NCBI GenBank assembly: GCA_037013685.1 | Contig: CM072894.1 | Location: forward strand, 33,101,029-33,165,028 | Length of the DNA: 64,000 nt | From: Acridotheres tristis | Taxonomy: Eukaryota > Chordata > Aves > Passeriformes > Sturnidae | Direction: 5' to 3' | Shown here: positions 24,891-36,811 of the stretch, in pieces | Numbering within the stretch: position 1 is the first letter of the stretch | How the letters are laid out: every line of letters starts with the position of its first letter | Notes under the pieces: generated by a model | What the model saw: only the letters and a program-made list of their open reading frames with translations | Database searches by the model: none | Told to the model about the DNA's origin: nothing | Program-made: the position numbers and the translations under genes

Positions 24891-27800
24891 CACAGCTCAC
24901 TCTGCTCATGGGTAGATTCTAAGTGACAGCAGTGAAGGAAACAACAGAAACTGCTGCTGGAGGAACCATATGCAAATAGTCTGATTCAATCTATTTTTAT
25001 CATCATCATCAACATTGTTATTCAGCATAAAATAAGAGCCAATACTTCCATAACATCTTATTTCCATTAAAAAGTCCTTACTGAAGAGGAAAAAGCAGGA
25101 GTTTTCCTTGTCTTTTCAGAGGACTATTCACTTCTCTCTACAAAGATATTTTTCCAGAGAGATTTAAAATGCTTTCAGTCCCATGGATAAATAAAGACCT
25201 GCCAGCAGTACAAGGAGATTCTAATGGATTGCCATTAGCAACATGTCCAGCTACAGAAAAATAATTGAGTTGGTCAGTGAGCAGTTCTGCTTCCTGTGTG
25301 GTGCCATTAGGAAGGCACAGGAGAATCAGGACAATGTGCTGTTGTTAAAGAACCATCTCAGGTTTTGTGCTCTCAGCATTATTAGCAGACGAGATCTTGC
25401 AAAATCCCAGCTGCTAAGCAGTTAAATGTGATGTAGCACTGGTACTCTCCATGCATGGAAACTCTGGAATGGTTTTTGTGGGATGGGATGCAGACTCAGA
25501 GTTTGAGTTTAGACTTCATCCTGAAATGGGAGAAATTACTTTTCCATCAAGACAAGCCATGGGATACTAGAGCAAACAAAAACCTCTTAAATAAATTTTT
25601 AAATAGTTATTTTTAGACAAAAACCACCAACACAGGCAGGCAATTAAACCCTTGAAGGTTGTGCCAATACTTTGCCATACCATTTTAGTATTTCAGAAAC
25701 TGTGGTTGGTCTAAATTGAGAAAAATTAAGTGTTTTGAATGGTTACCCAGAACTGGCAGGTTGAAATATTATTATCAAAGTTATACTCACACTCCTTCCT
25801 TTCAACATTGGTATTAAGGATGGTATTTGAGAGGAATATAATGCCCATCACAGCTCTCCATGTTCAGAACATTCAAACACAGTCATTTTAAATGATTTGT
25901 GCTCAGTTCTTACACAGTATTTTGGGAAGTCCTTCTTCCCCTTCCCCTCTTCACCCAAAACATCAAACTGACAGATCCCTGCAAAATATTTTGGCTCTAC
26001 AAAGCCAACAAGCTCTACATGTAATATTTGCTGTTCACCAGCACCTTGTCATGTCACAGAAACAGATGTTCCCTGCCTCCCTTCTGACAAGTTTGTACAA
26101 TGTGCAGCAAACCTCCATCTCCCCTCGTTGGCACCAACCCCACTGCCAGTCATGAGCACAAAGTATTTAATCAGCTCCAAACAAACCTCCCAGACACAAG
26201 CAAGGCTGAGAAATAACAAGAGTGCCTCAAAAGGGGATACAATTCTTTCAAAAATAATCATCTCTCATGCCATCATTTTTCAATAGCTTAGATTTGGGAT
26301 TTCTCTGCCAGTTCATGAGGCTTCCAGATTTCCTTTCACATCTGCTCCGAGCTGGAAATCCTACATGTAATGAATTTTATTCAGCTTCTCCAGAGGGAAT
26401 TTATGTAATCATTTAATTAAGGCTTCCTTTTGTTCAGCTGGCCAGCCTGGGTCAGGGGCTGCAGGGATCCCAGGCCCAGGCAGGGTGAGCGTGTGTTCCT
26501 GGTAAATCATACTGATGGTGATTTAAACCTGACTTTTTTTTTTATCACTTTAAGGAAAAATGTCAAAAAAATTTAAAAAAAACTTTTGCTTTCAATGAAA
26601 TATTTGTTCAATACCAGCTGGAGATGCAGTTAATTGAGCCTGTGGCTAATTTATGAGAAGGTCCTTCATGTTTCTGATGTTTAAAAGAATCTCCTCTTAA
26701 GAGAGAAGATTTGAAAAGTCAGAAATCTGCTCCCAATGGAAGATTTAAAGCATTCCTCATACTTCTAGCATAGTACAAATGATAACTTGCCTTAGATTAT
26801 ATTCAACAATTTTCCTCTCACCTCAAAAAGAGATCATGAACCAAAGGGCAGAGTTCTAGAAAAAACAAAATGCACTACCACTATGTAAAGCATATGGGTA
26901 TTTAGGGATATTGAACCAATATCAGCTTCAGGTTTACCAGAAATTTTACTCTGGGGTTTACTCATGTTCTTGTTTTATTATCCTGACTACCCTGAAGTTA
27001 GAGCAATGCACACTAAACAATAAGACAGTTAAAAATATCTTTATACAATAGCATGACTGCCTTGAGGATGAGCTCTGCACACACCTGAGCACTGATTTAC
27101 ACCTCTTATTATTTAACCATATCAACAGTGAGAGAACTCTTCATTTTTATGAATTCACAAAGGTAGCAGCAAAGAAGAAAAGCAATTTTAGGTGTGCTGA
27201 AAATCTAGACTTCAGACCATTGTCTAGGATCCTTTCAGAGACATATTTTAGCAAATTTAGCCCTTAAAAGAAGAATTAATTTGGCACAGAATTTCTAAGT
27301 CAACTTTATATTAAAATTAGCACTAAGTTTCCTAATGCCAGTTTCTCCAGTCTTCCCTACTTGATCATCTACTTTTTCCCTTTACCAAAAATAACCTCTC
27401 TTAATTCTACACCAAAACTTAACTCAAGGTAATAGTTAAAATTTAAAAAAAAACCCTGAGCCTAAAACGCCATTTCATCTTTTCTAGTACTCTCAATGTA
27501 GTTTTACCAAATACATATGAAAACTTTAAACAAAAAAGTATGAATCTTTTTTTTTTAACTGAAGTATTTAATCTCCTTTTTTGATATAAAAAATGAGTAT
27601 GTGAAGACCACTTACTCAAAAAGATCAACTGCAATGTCTTTTTTTTTTCATTTGCATTATGAAATGCTGACAAAATTTCAGCCTTCTCTGTCCTATTTCA
27701 TTATCCTTCCTCAGATTTTAACAACATATGCTTTGTCAGCACTCTTCATTTATAGCATATTGCTCTGTTCCGTACAACTGCTTTATCTTACTAAAAATAA

Positions 27801-29348
27801 AATTGGGAATTTGTCTTGCTTAACTTGGCTATGGGGCTTGTTCTGTCTATCTTCCTTTCTTTCTCACCCTCCAGAAATCCACTTACTGTCGTTCCTGTCT
27901 TGAGGCTTCTCAAATAATATCTATACCAGTAAGGTATATATTGCTCTTTCTTGACAACTGATGATTCCTTAGTTTGACAAAGATTTTCCCAACCTTACAC
28001 ACAGCACTAGAGCAGCCAAAATTTTCTCACCTTTCTGTTTATGCATGGAATTTGCTAACATGTCTTTAGCTAGAAAATCCCACTTCATTGCTACGAAGAC
28101 AGAAATCTGACAAGAGTTGCATATTTACCCATACTACTGTGAGTGGAAATTTTTGCTGAAAGAAGTTTTGATGAGCAAAGCTCCAGGGTCCATAATTCTT
28201 GAAAGTTTTGGTGAACAGTGGCTCAACTGACCTCACAAATACACCACTATCACCAGACTGGTGATAACCCTTCAGGGCAAAATTGAGATGTTCACTGCAG
28301 TGAGATTGTTCAGTCAGCTCTGTAATTAAGGCCAAAAAAAGGTTTTAATTTTCTACTCTGAGGTGCCAAAATAGTTTAAAGTAGAACTGAAAATATATTC
28401 TTTGGTTATTGTTAACCTACAGCACCGTGTTGTTGGCTGCTGTTCCTGAGGTAGCTTGTGCTACAGATATTTTTTTCCAAGACACATGACTAACATCAAC
28501 GTCTTTGTTTTATCAATCAACTTCTAATTTCATCAAAACCAATACCAAGGTAGCTTGGTAGGATCTATTTTCCCTCAGTTAACGCTAATAGGCATTAATT
28601 ACATTACATTCCTTACATTTTTATTAAGCAAGCCTTGCATTAACCACTGCATTATTTTGCTCTGGATCAATACCAGGCTAACAGGCCAGCAGTGACTCTT
28701 TTTAAATATCAGCACAACATTATCCTTCTGTCTGGTCTCTTTACATTCCCAAGACAAATTATTTTAGTTATTACAAAGAACAATTCTACAAAAACAAGAA
28801 AAATGCCATTGTTGAAGTAACTTTAATTTGGTATTTGTTGGTATGAAACTATGGAATACATTTTCAAGAAGCCTTGGGCATCTAAGTACAAAAACTTTAA
28901 GGTCTTACATCCAACATCCTAGAGTTTATGGGCAAAACAATGAGGTTCAAAACTGTTCAAGTTTATGATCAAGATGACATTCAGCCCTTTCACCTGTCAG
29001 GCTCATCATGTACATGAGCTCTGATTACTTCAAGAAAAAGACCAAAAAAAGGCACCCTTTTGCCTACTGCTGCCTACCCTGCTGACAGAACATTCCCCAT
29101 GGGAGATCCTGCTCCATATCCTCCTCCAGATGAGGAGACTTTAATTTCTATTTCACACCTCCCTGGAGGGCTCCCCACTGTTGTGCAGTCAGATATTGGG
29201 CAGCTCCATCTGTTTCTGCCAGCACGTTTTCTATGGACTTTGTAGGTAGAAATTATGGATTAAAAACAGTATGTTGAAGGTATTGATTAAGAACGTCCAG
29301 AGGGAAATTTGCTCCTTAAATTTCTTAAAACTAGATTTGCAAAGCTGC

Positions 29349-29351
<3 letters not shown>
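24891..29351. other. Single-copy noncoding stretch
   Basis: No gene or interspersed repeat is recognisable in about 4.5 kb. The patch 26390-26680 has homeodomain-type cores, including TTTAATTAAGG near 26412 and AGTTAATTGAGC near 26629, with a GC-richer stretch between them, and could be regulatory. Open frames are at most 100 codons and resemble nothing known. Confidence 0.5.

Positions 29352-29379
<28 letters not shown>
29352..29379. repeat. (TA)n microsatellite
   Basis: About 13 to 14 perfect TA units. The run is self-complementary and prone to length change. Confidence 0.94.
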
Positions 29380-30732
29380 CATACACAATCACACAGATAT
29401 TTAGACATTTAAAATTAAAGACCACACTGAAATAAAAAATTGACATGCCTATAGAACATGAAGAGTATTGGAAGTTCTGAAACAAATGAAATGTCATTTC
29501 ATATGCCTTCTACTTCTGGATATTGGACCATAGAATAAGCATCCATTTGCTGTCTTAGGAAAAAAAAAAAATTGCAGCATAGCTCAAGCATAGTTTATTC
29601 ATCCCAATAAAAGAATCAAAATTGTGAAGCAAAAATGAAATAATGTAGATGTCCAGATGAAAAGTTTTGACACTATCAAAGACAAAATGAGGAGCTTATA
29701 TAAACTGACTGAAGTGAAGACAGCAGTGATACAGCTGGGAGCTAATAAACGATTTAGGTCTTGTAAAAGTTCATACTTGGGTCAAAAACACTGGAAAGAA
29801 AATTAGTATAATTATATTCATATCCTTTTTTTTTTTTTTCCCTGAGAAATAAAGTGTCTTCCACAAACTATACAGTATTTTGAATCAGTGCAAATTATTT
29901 AATTGGCTTTCCCTAAAATGTTCAAATAGGTGACATAATTACAGTACTTCTTTTATCTTTTTTTTTTTTTTCCAAATATGGACTATTTTGCTTATGACAT
30001 TCAACTCTTTAGTGCCCAGCAGATTTCCTTTCTCTCTTTAGAAAGCTTTTGAATCAGCAATACTAGAAAACCAAAGTACACAGTACCCAGAGGAGCAGTT
30101 TCTGATCACTGCCTTTCTACTTCCCCACTGAAAGTAACCATGTTCTTAGGCTAATCTGTGCCTAAATATTTTATTATTTCTTTTATTCATTGAAAAGAGC
30201 AGCAGAAGTGTATAATAACTCTAAACCACATCAAATAATGTTCTGCCCTGGCACAAAGAACACAGCATCTTTGAAACTTGTTTCCCAACTCTGCCTCAGA
30301 ACATCTGAAAGAAACATGTGGAAGTCTCCCTGACATGTCTCCCAAAGTAAGAGAACTGCTCATTTTCTAAGAAATGCCCAGTGGTGTATCAAAAAGGAAA
30401 ATTTTGTATTGTTTCCAAACCTTTTCATCCCCACAGTATAACAATGACAATGAGCTGTTTGCATTAAAGTAAGTGACACAGGAGTAATTCCAACACTGAA
30501 TCCTCTCCTACATGACTGTGCTCAATGCAGTGGGAAAACATTAAATGCTTTTCTCTTTCATTCACCACCTTAGCAAATACACATAAATAATGCACAGTAA
30601 AAGATTTTCCATGGAAACACTCTGTTTAATAGCTTGGGTTTCTTTCTATTAATTCTTAATGCATAATGAAATAGCTGGTTTCTCACAGAGAACTCTGCTC
30701 ATCTAAAGAAAGTGGAAGTCATGACCTGTACT
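29380..30732. other. Single-copy noncoding stretch
   Basis: There are T-runs at about 29827-29840 and 29958-29972. I see no recognisable gene or interspersed repeat. Confidence 0.55.
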
Positions 30733-30811
30733 GAATCATGGAATGGTTTGGGTTGGAAAGGACTCATCTTATACCAGTCCCCTGCAACTGCCCAGGACAC
30801 TTTCCACTAAA
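30733..30811 (-). mobile_element. CR1 LINE 3'-end fragment, short and diverged
   Basis: The + strand reads GAATCATGGAATGGTTTGGG, then TTGGAAAGGACTCATCTTAT and CCAGGACACTTTCCACTA, the reverse complement of the CR1 3' end. Recognisable identity stops at about 30811, with a small deletion relative to the family pattern. Confidence 0.88.
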
Positions 30812-32367
30812 CCAATGATGTCAATCAGCTGCCTCATTTTGACACAGATATTCCCACCATATTCTGAATAATTAAAAAATTTGGCTGTATGAAACCATCC
30901 AATAGTAAGAACATTCTTATTTTGAATATTCTGACCAGCTTAACTGGAACAGGCAGGGAGGAGGCAGAGATTTAAAGAACATTTCTGGAGGCTCTGCCAC
31001 TGGAGATCTGCAGAGGCAACCTTGTCTTTGTGCCTGATATAAACACATCAATTGTGACAATATTCCAACTGGGCTCTCTGTTTTCTCAGTCTTTCCATTA
31101 AGGCCTCTATTTCTTAAAAAATATTTCCATTTGCCTACTGTAAAATAAACTGCTGCTGAGCTATGGGAATTCCAGGTATCTGTAGCTACTCAAACTGATT
31201 CATTAGTTCTCAGAATAGTGTGGTAGACAGCTCTAAAAATCACATTTTCATCAGATGAAGGTTGTCTGAGCTTCAGGGGGTAGTTATATATCTGAAATAA
31301 AATGTATTCTAAGGAATAGTCCCAGAAACTACAATAGAGAATTAGTTGAAAATTGCTGAAAAGTACAAATTAAATGCTCGTTTGGTAACACGATTCTAGA
31401 AATTAGATTGCATTATAGGACATGTCACAGCTTGACTTTGGGTGGTTTTGATAACTGAAGAAAAGAGATTTTAGAAGATTACATTTCTTAAACATTGCTT
31501 CTCAAATCAGTTTTTATTTATAGATAAATGTTTAAAACCCACGTGAGCTTTGATAGAGATTCTGTACTTTGCAGAATTCAGAGCTGGAGGAGAGAGGGCA
31601 AAGAGGAGATAGAAAGTACCAAAAAAGCCCAAATAATTTTTAACAATGATGTTTCAGTGGCAGGAAAACATAGAAAATTAATATGCCTTTATCTGAATAA
31701 GCTCTGTAAAGAGGAAAAAGCTGTAATCTCAATTCCTTGTCTATAACTATGCATGATTATAACCAGAAACGAGAAACAAGACTCAGATCAAGTTTTTCTC
31801 CCTTGACTCAGCCACCCTTTCTTTCCAAGAGGCAAAATTTGGAGAGTCCCATTTGCAGGCTTGATGGCAGCTCCAGGTGCTGCCATGTCACCTACAATGG
31901 GGCACTAAACAATCCAAAGGAAAAGTACACGGAAATTTTTTGCCAGCAATTAGTGGGGTTTATGAGCTCACTCAGAATGTTATTCTGTGAATTGATGGAA
32001 AAAAACTGTTATTTCTTTCACGAGCAGTTGACATTTGTGAACAACAAGGCACCAGACCATCAGGTGGCTAATTTAAGCATTAACAGTCCTTGGCAGGAAA
32101 GACAGCCAGACTGCATGCAGGCATTTATGACAGCATTTCTAAATGTAGGTTTTGGTCTGTAATCCTATAAATGAACATTCTTTTGTGCAATATTTTGACA
32201 AATCAAGGGAAAAAATGCCAGGAAAAATCCAGCAGATAGCATGAGTCACACCTTTCCTAAGCCATTTCAGGCATCTGTTCCTATGGGACCATATGGGTAA
32301 AACAGAAGATGCAGGTACCTTTTCCAGTCACAAGCATTCTAAAGATAAACATATGGGTAGAAAAAGG

Positions 32368-32369
<2 letters not shown>
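30812..32369. other. Single-copy noncoding stretch with possible regulatory patch
   Basis: No gene is recognisable. A 141-codon open frame (31737-32162, +) resembles no known family. The part 31930-32180 carries CAGGTG at 32061-32066 directly before GCTAATTTAAGC, and CAGCAATTAGTG near 31944, so it is a weak candidate for a conserved enhancer. Confidence 0.45.

Positions 32370-32401
<32 letters not shown>
32370..32401. repeat. Poly-A run (A32), longest homopolymer in the window
   Basis: This is an uninterrupted A32. It is followed at 32403-32426 by a perfect 12-bp tandem duplication of ACTGATTTAATT. No retroelement body or processed transcript is recognisable upstream, so its origin is open. 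Confidence 0.9.
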
Positions 32402-32403
<2 letters not shown>

Positions 32404-32573
32404 CTGATTTAATTACTGATTTAATTGTTTGTTAATATGATGTACTATGCTTGCAACAGCTTTTCTTTTATCACTGTTACAGTTAATTCAGTTAATTGTA
32501 ATTCACTGTTGCTCTTGACACTCTGACATCGAAGTGTCAAAACCAAAAGTAAAACAATTTTAACTTTTAAAGT

Positions 32574-32643
32574 TGTGGGTTTTTTTGGTTTTTAGGGTTT
32601 TGTTGTTGTGTGGGGTTTTTTTTGTTTGTTTTTTTTTTTTTTT
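32574..32643 (+). repeat. T/G-only tract
   Basis: About 70 bp are T with G, GG, GGG and GGGG groups on the + strand, ending in a long T-run. It is one of the recurring two-letter tracts. Confidence 0.88.
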
Positions 32644-32892
32644 AAATTGGGAGTGGGTGTGTTTCTGTGTCAACACTAACCTCATTCTCCACCCATATTT
32701 TAAATGTTCATCATTCTTCTACAAGTTTATTGTACTGTCAGAAAATGGACCAGCTGAACAGAGTAGGCTGGAATTGTATTCATTTTCCCCATATCAAAAG
32801 CTGCTGAATGATGAATGTGCAAAGAGTGTTGACACCAGGGGTTAATGGATCATTACCTGCATTTGCATAAAAAGGTTTAATCATGGCTGTTC

Positions 32893-33013
32893 TTTTTTTT
32901 TTTTTTTTTTTTAATGGTAGAAGATGATTCTAAAAGATGGCATCAAAAAAAAAAAAAAAAAAAGAAAGAAAAAAAGGCAAAAAGAACCCCCAAAACAAAC
33001 AAAACAACAAAAC
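32893..33013. repeat. Poly-T and poly-A inverted pair with A/C tail
   Basis: T20 at 32893-32912 is followed 32 bp later by A19 at 32945-32963. The A-run continues as an A/G then A/C-rich tract to 33013. The two homopolymers face each other as an inverted repeat and could pair as a hairpin. Confidence 0.88.
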
Positions 33014-33550
33014 CAGAGACATTAAATGCTATAAATAACATTAGCTTACCTCATATGTTTCTATGAATGGGTTCCAAAGTGCTGGCAGACCTATGAAGAA
33101 TCAAAACCCTGGAGGCAGAATAGCCCCTGCTGGCACTGCATATGCCCAGCTGCACTTCAGAGAGAGGTGCTGCAACCAAAATCCCAACTTTTTACCCCAG
33201 ATATGTGAATCAAGGCACAAATCTTGTATGGTTATCTTCCTTATACTGATCATAACTAAGAAGTGACAGTGAATGAATTGATAAATGATTTTTACACTTT
33301 GTTCATAGTATGATTATCAGGTTAAGATTTGTAAAAGTACAGGTTACTTTTACTCTATTATCCCATTTTGTGTACCAGTACCTGTACTACAGGCTAGTAG
33401 GTAATTTTCATGCTCCTCTCAAGGTGTGGGTCAACTTGAACAATTTCCAATGCCATGAGAATTCACAAATTTGAGGAAAGTGCAATTTTCAGGCACCTGA
33501 AGAGCTACAAAACTAGAGAGCAAAGTCTCAAAGTTCAAATGAAAGATCAC
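33014..33550. other. Single-copy noncoding stretch
   Basis: I see nothing recognisable here. Open frames are at most 70 codons. Confidence 0.55.
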
Positions 33551-33603
33551 ATGTATATGTATAAACAGATATGTATATATATATATATATGTATACATAC
33601 ATA
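33551..33603. repeat. TA/TATG/ATAC compound microsatellite
   Basis: Alternating purine and pyrimidine of the form TGTATATG, (TA)n, then GTATACATAC. It directly abuts the 3' end of the CR1 fragment that starts at 33604. Confidence 0.88.
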
Positions 33604-33708
33604 CCATGGAATTATTTAGGTTGGAAAGGACCTTAAAAATCACCTAATTCCAACCTCACTGCCATAGACAGGGACACTTTATACAAAACTAGGTTGCTCA
33701 GAGCAACC
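33604..33708 (-). mobile_element. CR1 LINE 3'-end fragment
   Basis: The + strand reads CCATGGAATTATTTAGG, then TTGGAAAGGACCTTAAAAAT, AATTCCAACC, GACAGGGACACTTTA and AGGTTGCTCAGAGC. This is the reverse complement of the avian CR1 3' region. The 3' end of the element (left side here) merges into a TA-rich microsatellite, which may have grown from the CR1 tail repeat. Confidence 0.9.
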
Positions 33709-35520
33709 AGAGATAAATATTTAGATAAAACTCTGGTTTTATATGCATTTTTTGTTAAATAAGTGTTGCTTTGTTCTAGATTTCAGCTCTTTAGTTTGTA
33801 TCCATACTTTTGGCCCTGCTGCAGGACTCTGTCCTGATTTGGATCCAGCAGAAATGTTAACACTGTCAAAGCTTTCACCTTCTTCCCTCTCCTCTTCCTT
33901 CCACCCTGAAGATTTTTTAAATACAGTATTTCCTCTCCAACGTCCTTATCAGCAAACCATATGCAGAGCTAATCATGAGAGCTATGTTATCACCTCCGCT
34001 CTTCCAATGACAGTTCTAACAGAAATCAGCTTTAAATCACTTAGAGCATCAATCAACCTCCCTGCACTCCAAATTCAACAGGACCTTGTGTTTGAAAATA
34101 TCCACTCCAAAGGAGGGTCTGACAATATGCACAGCTGACTCTTTTCTTTCTCTCAGTGGCAATGTCTTTTTATCATAATGATAAGCAATGACACTTGAAA
34201 TAAAAGGGCTGGAAATCTGAATATCACAGCCTGAACAATGTTAGTGTCTCAGGACATTTAAAATGAAAAAAGCTCAAATCAAAGCCTAATGCTGCCCGTT
34301 TTATCTTCTGTGCTTCTTCCTGTCAGGTGAAATAAAAGCACAAATCCATAGAATACACAAGGATTATGAAATGCTCCTGGTTTCCCTGAACACCCCTTGC
34401 TGGCCTGCCCTGAAGGTAATTGCTGTTGAGTCAGAAATTGCTGAAAAATAAGAGAAGAAGCTGCAAAAGGTAAGTGCAATTGTAGGCATAACAGAGGTGA
34501 CAGGGTCTGCCTCAGAATGTGCTCTGTTTCTCCCATTTGTCCTTCCAAGTCTGGCCAGAAAAAAGGATTTATTTTCTGTTACAAGTTTGTCTTCTTTTTC
34601 AGGTCCAATACACAAATAATGCTTCTCTACATTGAAATGTGCATTTATTATCTGTCTCTCCAGGTTTGTATTTCACTGAAATTCTAGTTCTGTATTTTTT
34701 CATTAGTAAAATGTATATATCAACAAATAATTTTGACTTGCACACCTCTCAGTGTCCCACCAGCCTGGCTTCAATTACAATCCCAAAACAGCTGAAAATA
34801 TTATCTGGGCTGATTATGCTTCACATGACCATAGAAATCTTTCGCTCAGCCTTCAGAAACTGCTATCATGATATTCTATCTTGAGATTTCCATGTGTGTA
34901 GCCCAACACTAAATTTTAAGCAGATTTGAAAATAAATACAGTATTGAAAAATATCCTAACATATGTTAGGTTGCTTTGCTTAAAAGTGGACCCAAGTGTA
35001 CACGAACATAAATGCAAATGGGTTAGCTTTTTAAAAGCAAAATAAATCAAGAAAGATGATGTTTCTTCCTCTTTTTGTTTACTCCAGAGGAAGTAATCAA
35101 GATGCATTTTGGAAACTAAAGGATATTATAGCAAAATTATTTTACTAGGTACAATTAGAAAATAATCATATTTCCAATTGTCAGTGAGAAATATGTGCAC
35201 TTACTAAAACATTAATTAAAGATAATTTAATTATTACTCAGAATTAGTTTTTGGGGGTTTTGTTAAACTTTTGTTTCTATTTAAGGCAGTTCACAAACCT
35301 CACTCTCATAGTGGTTAGAAATTTTCTTTTTCTAGAAGCAAATAATAGTATGAAAACATTATTCAGTGAGAGCCTTTGACCAAATCCAATTCCCAACCCG
35401 AAGTGAAGGCTTTGTAAATGTTCTCCAACATTCCATTGGAACTATTTGCATTTGATCTTCTTGTTTCTTCCTGGACTGAGTTTTAAGTGTCAAAATAGAA
35501 AGAATAAAATAAAATACTGT
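33709..35520. other. Single-copy noncoding stretch
   Basis: No gene is recognisable. A 131-codon open frame (33743-34138, +) resembles no known protein. A perfect 16-bp palindrome lies at 34955-34970. Confidence 0.5.
34955..34970. other. Perfect 16-bp palindrome
   Basis: CCTAACAT is followed immediately by its reverse complement ATGTTAGG. It has no spacer and no surrounding repeat. It could be a dimer-binding site or chance. Confidence 0.75.
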
Positions 35521-35690
35521 CAAGTCCAAAGTTGGAAGGGTCTATAGTGACCATCAAGTTCAACTGCCCAACGACTTAAAGAGATGACCAAGAGTTAAAC
35601 TGTATTATTAAGGAAATAGTCCAAATCCCTCCTAAACATGGGCAGGGATGCAGCAAACTCTCAAGCAATATTTCAATAGTGCTCCCAGAG
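35521..35690 (-). mobile_element. Old CR1 LINE fragment, diverged subfamily
   Basis: The + strand has GTTGGAAGGGTCTATAGTGA, then AAGTTCAACTGCCCAACGAC, GACCAAGAGTTAAACTGTAT, AGGAAATAGTCCAAATCCCT and CCTAAACATGGGCAGG. This order matches, as I remember it, the reverse complement of an older CR1 subfamily in birds (CR1-X/CR1-Y-like). It lacks the terminal AGAATGG motif and is more eroded than the other copies. The right boundary is uncertain. Confidence 0.7.
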
Positions 35691-36690
35691 AAAGAGGACC
35701 TTCAAACAGGAATATCCAATTATATTAATTTTCTTCTGTGAATACAAGAAAGGAGTGATCAGTTTTCCTCCTAAAACTTGTAAACAAATATTTTATCTCT
35801 TATTTTACCTCTGTGTATGTACACTGCCTCTATAGGCACAAGCTCTGCTCAAGTCAGAGGCAGAGTTGAGCATCTTGTGACAAGCAAAAAGCCATGGATT
35901 TAAACAGAGATGCACTGGAAGATCTTACAAAGGGCATTATCCCCTTGGGAAAGGTACCATTTACTGTTCATTGTCCTGGCAATCTTTCCCTAGTATTATA
36001 TTTAGCTGGGTATTTAGGGCAAATCAGCAAAGCCCAGAACTGTGTGCCTACACTTAAGGATGTGTCCAAGTCTTTCTGTGCTCAGCACAGGCCACTGACC
36101 CCCATCCAGCACAGCACTAAGAAATCTCTGCATAAACCTGAAAGCACACACAGAGAAAGTGCAACGTGCATTACCACCAGTTTTGCTTAAAAGCAAGTAA
36201 ATTGCCTACAAAATACTTAAATTATTGCCATGCATGTAAAATACTCTTATTCTTGATAAATGTGATAAACTCCTCTCCCAGGAGCTAATAGCTTAGCTAT
36301 ATTCAGAGCTCTGCAGCTAGGCATGTGCACAGAAGAAAGTAAAGTGTAAGTTACTCTGTGTTGATAGCAAATGTTGCAATTTTCCTCAATTTCTACAGTC
36401 TGGCCCACGATGCAATCCTTACTGAGATATGGTTAAACATTTAGCATTTCAAAGGGTTTGTCACAGCCTCTTGGCTCTACAGAACCTGAAGACAAATAGA
36501 TAGACCACTTGTGGGATTCACCGTGTGTGTGTCTGTGCTAGAGAGATAATTAATCTGGACACAAAAAAAGACGTGCTGCCCTGCACCAAAGACACTGACA
36601 CTGATGAGATGATATCCTATTAGTGCTAATCCTCACAATAAGTACCAAGCTTTAAGGGAAAATACAAAGAGGAGAGGAAAACAGGCACAA
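35691..36690. other. Single-copy noncoding stretch
   Basis: No gene is recognisable. A 98-codon open frame (35894-36190, +) resembles no known protein. Confidence 0.5.
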
Positions 36691-36811
36691 CGTGGCCAGG
36701 CTGGGTGAGCTCTGAGCAGCCTGGTCTGGTGGGAGGTGTCCCTGCCCATGGAAGGGGATGGAACTGCATGAGCTGTAAGGTCCCTTCCAGCCCAAACCAT
36801 TCCATGATCCT
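36691..36811 (+). mobile_element. CR1 LINE 3'-end fragment, plus strand
   Basis: It reads TGAGCAGCCTGGTCTGGTGG, then GGAGGTGTCCCTGCCCATGG, GGAACTGCATGAGCTGTAAG and GTCCCTTCCAGCCCAAACCA, ending TTCCATGATCC. This is the sense strand of the avian CR1 3' end, so it is the only copy here lying in the plus orientation. The 5' side is lost at about 36691. Confidence 0.93.

Noticed and set aside
31737..32162. 141-codon open frame on the + strand
   Set aside because: No recognisable domain, no splice or poly-A context, and a length within chance for this much sequence.
33743..34138. 131-codon open frame on the + strand
   Set aside because: Its composition is protein-like but I recognise no family. 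Chance is the simpler explanation without conservation data.
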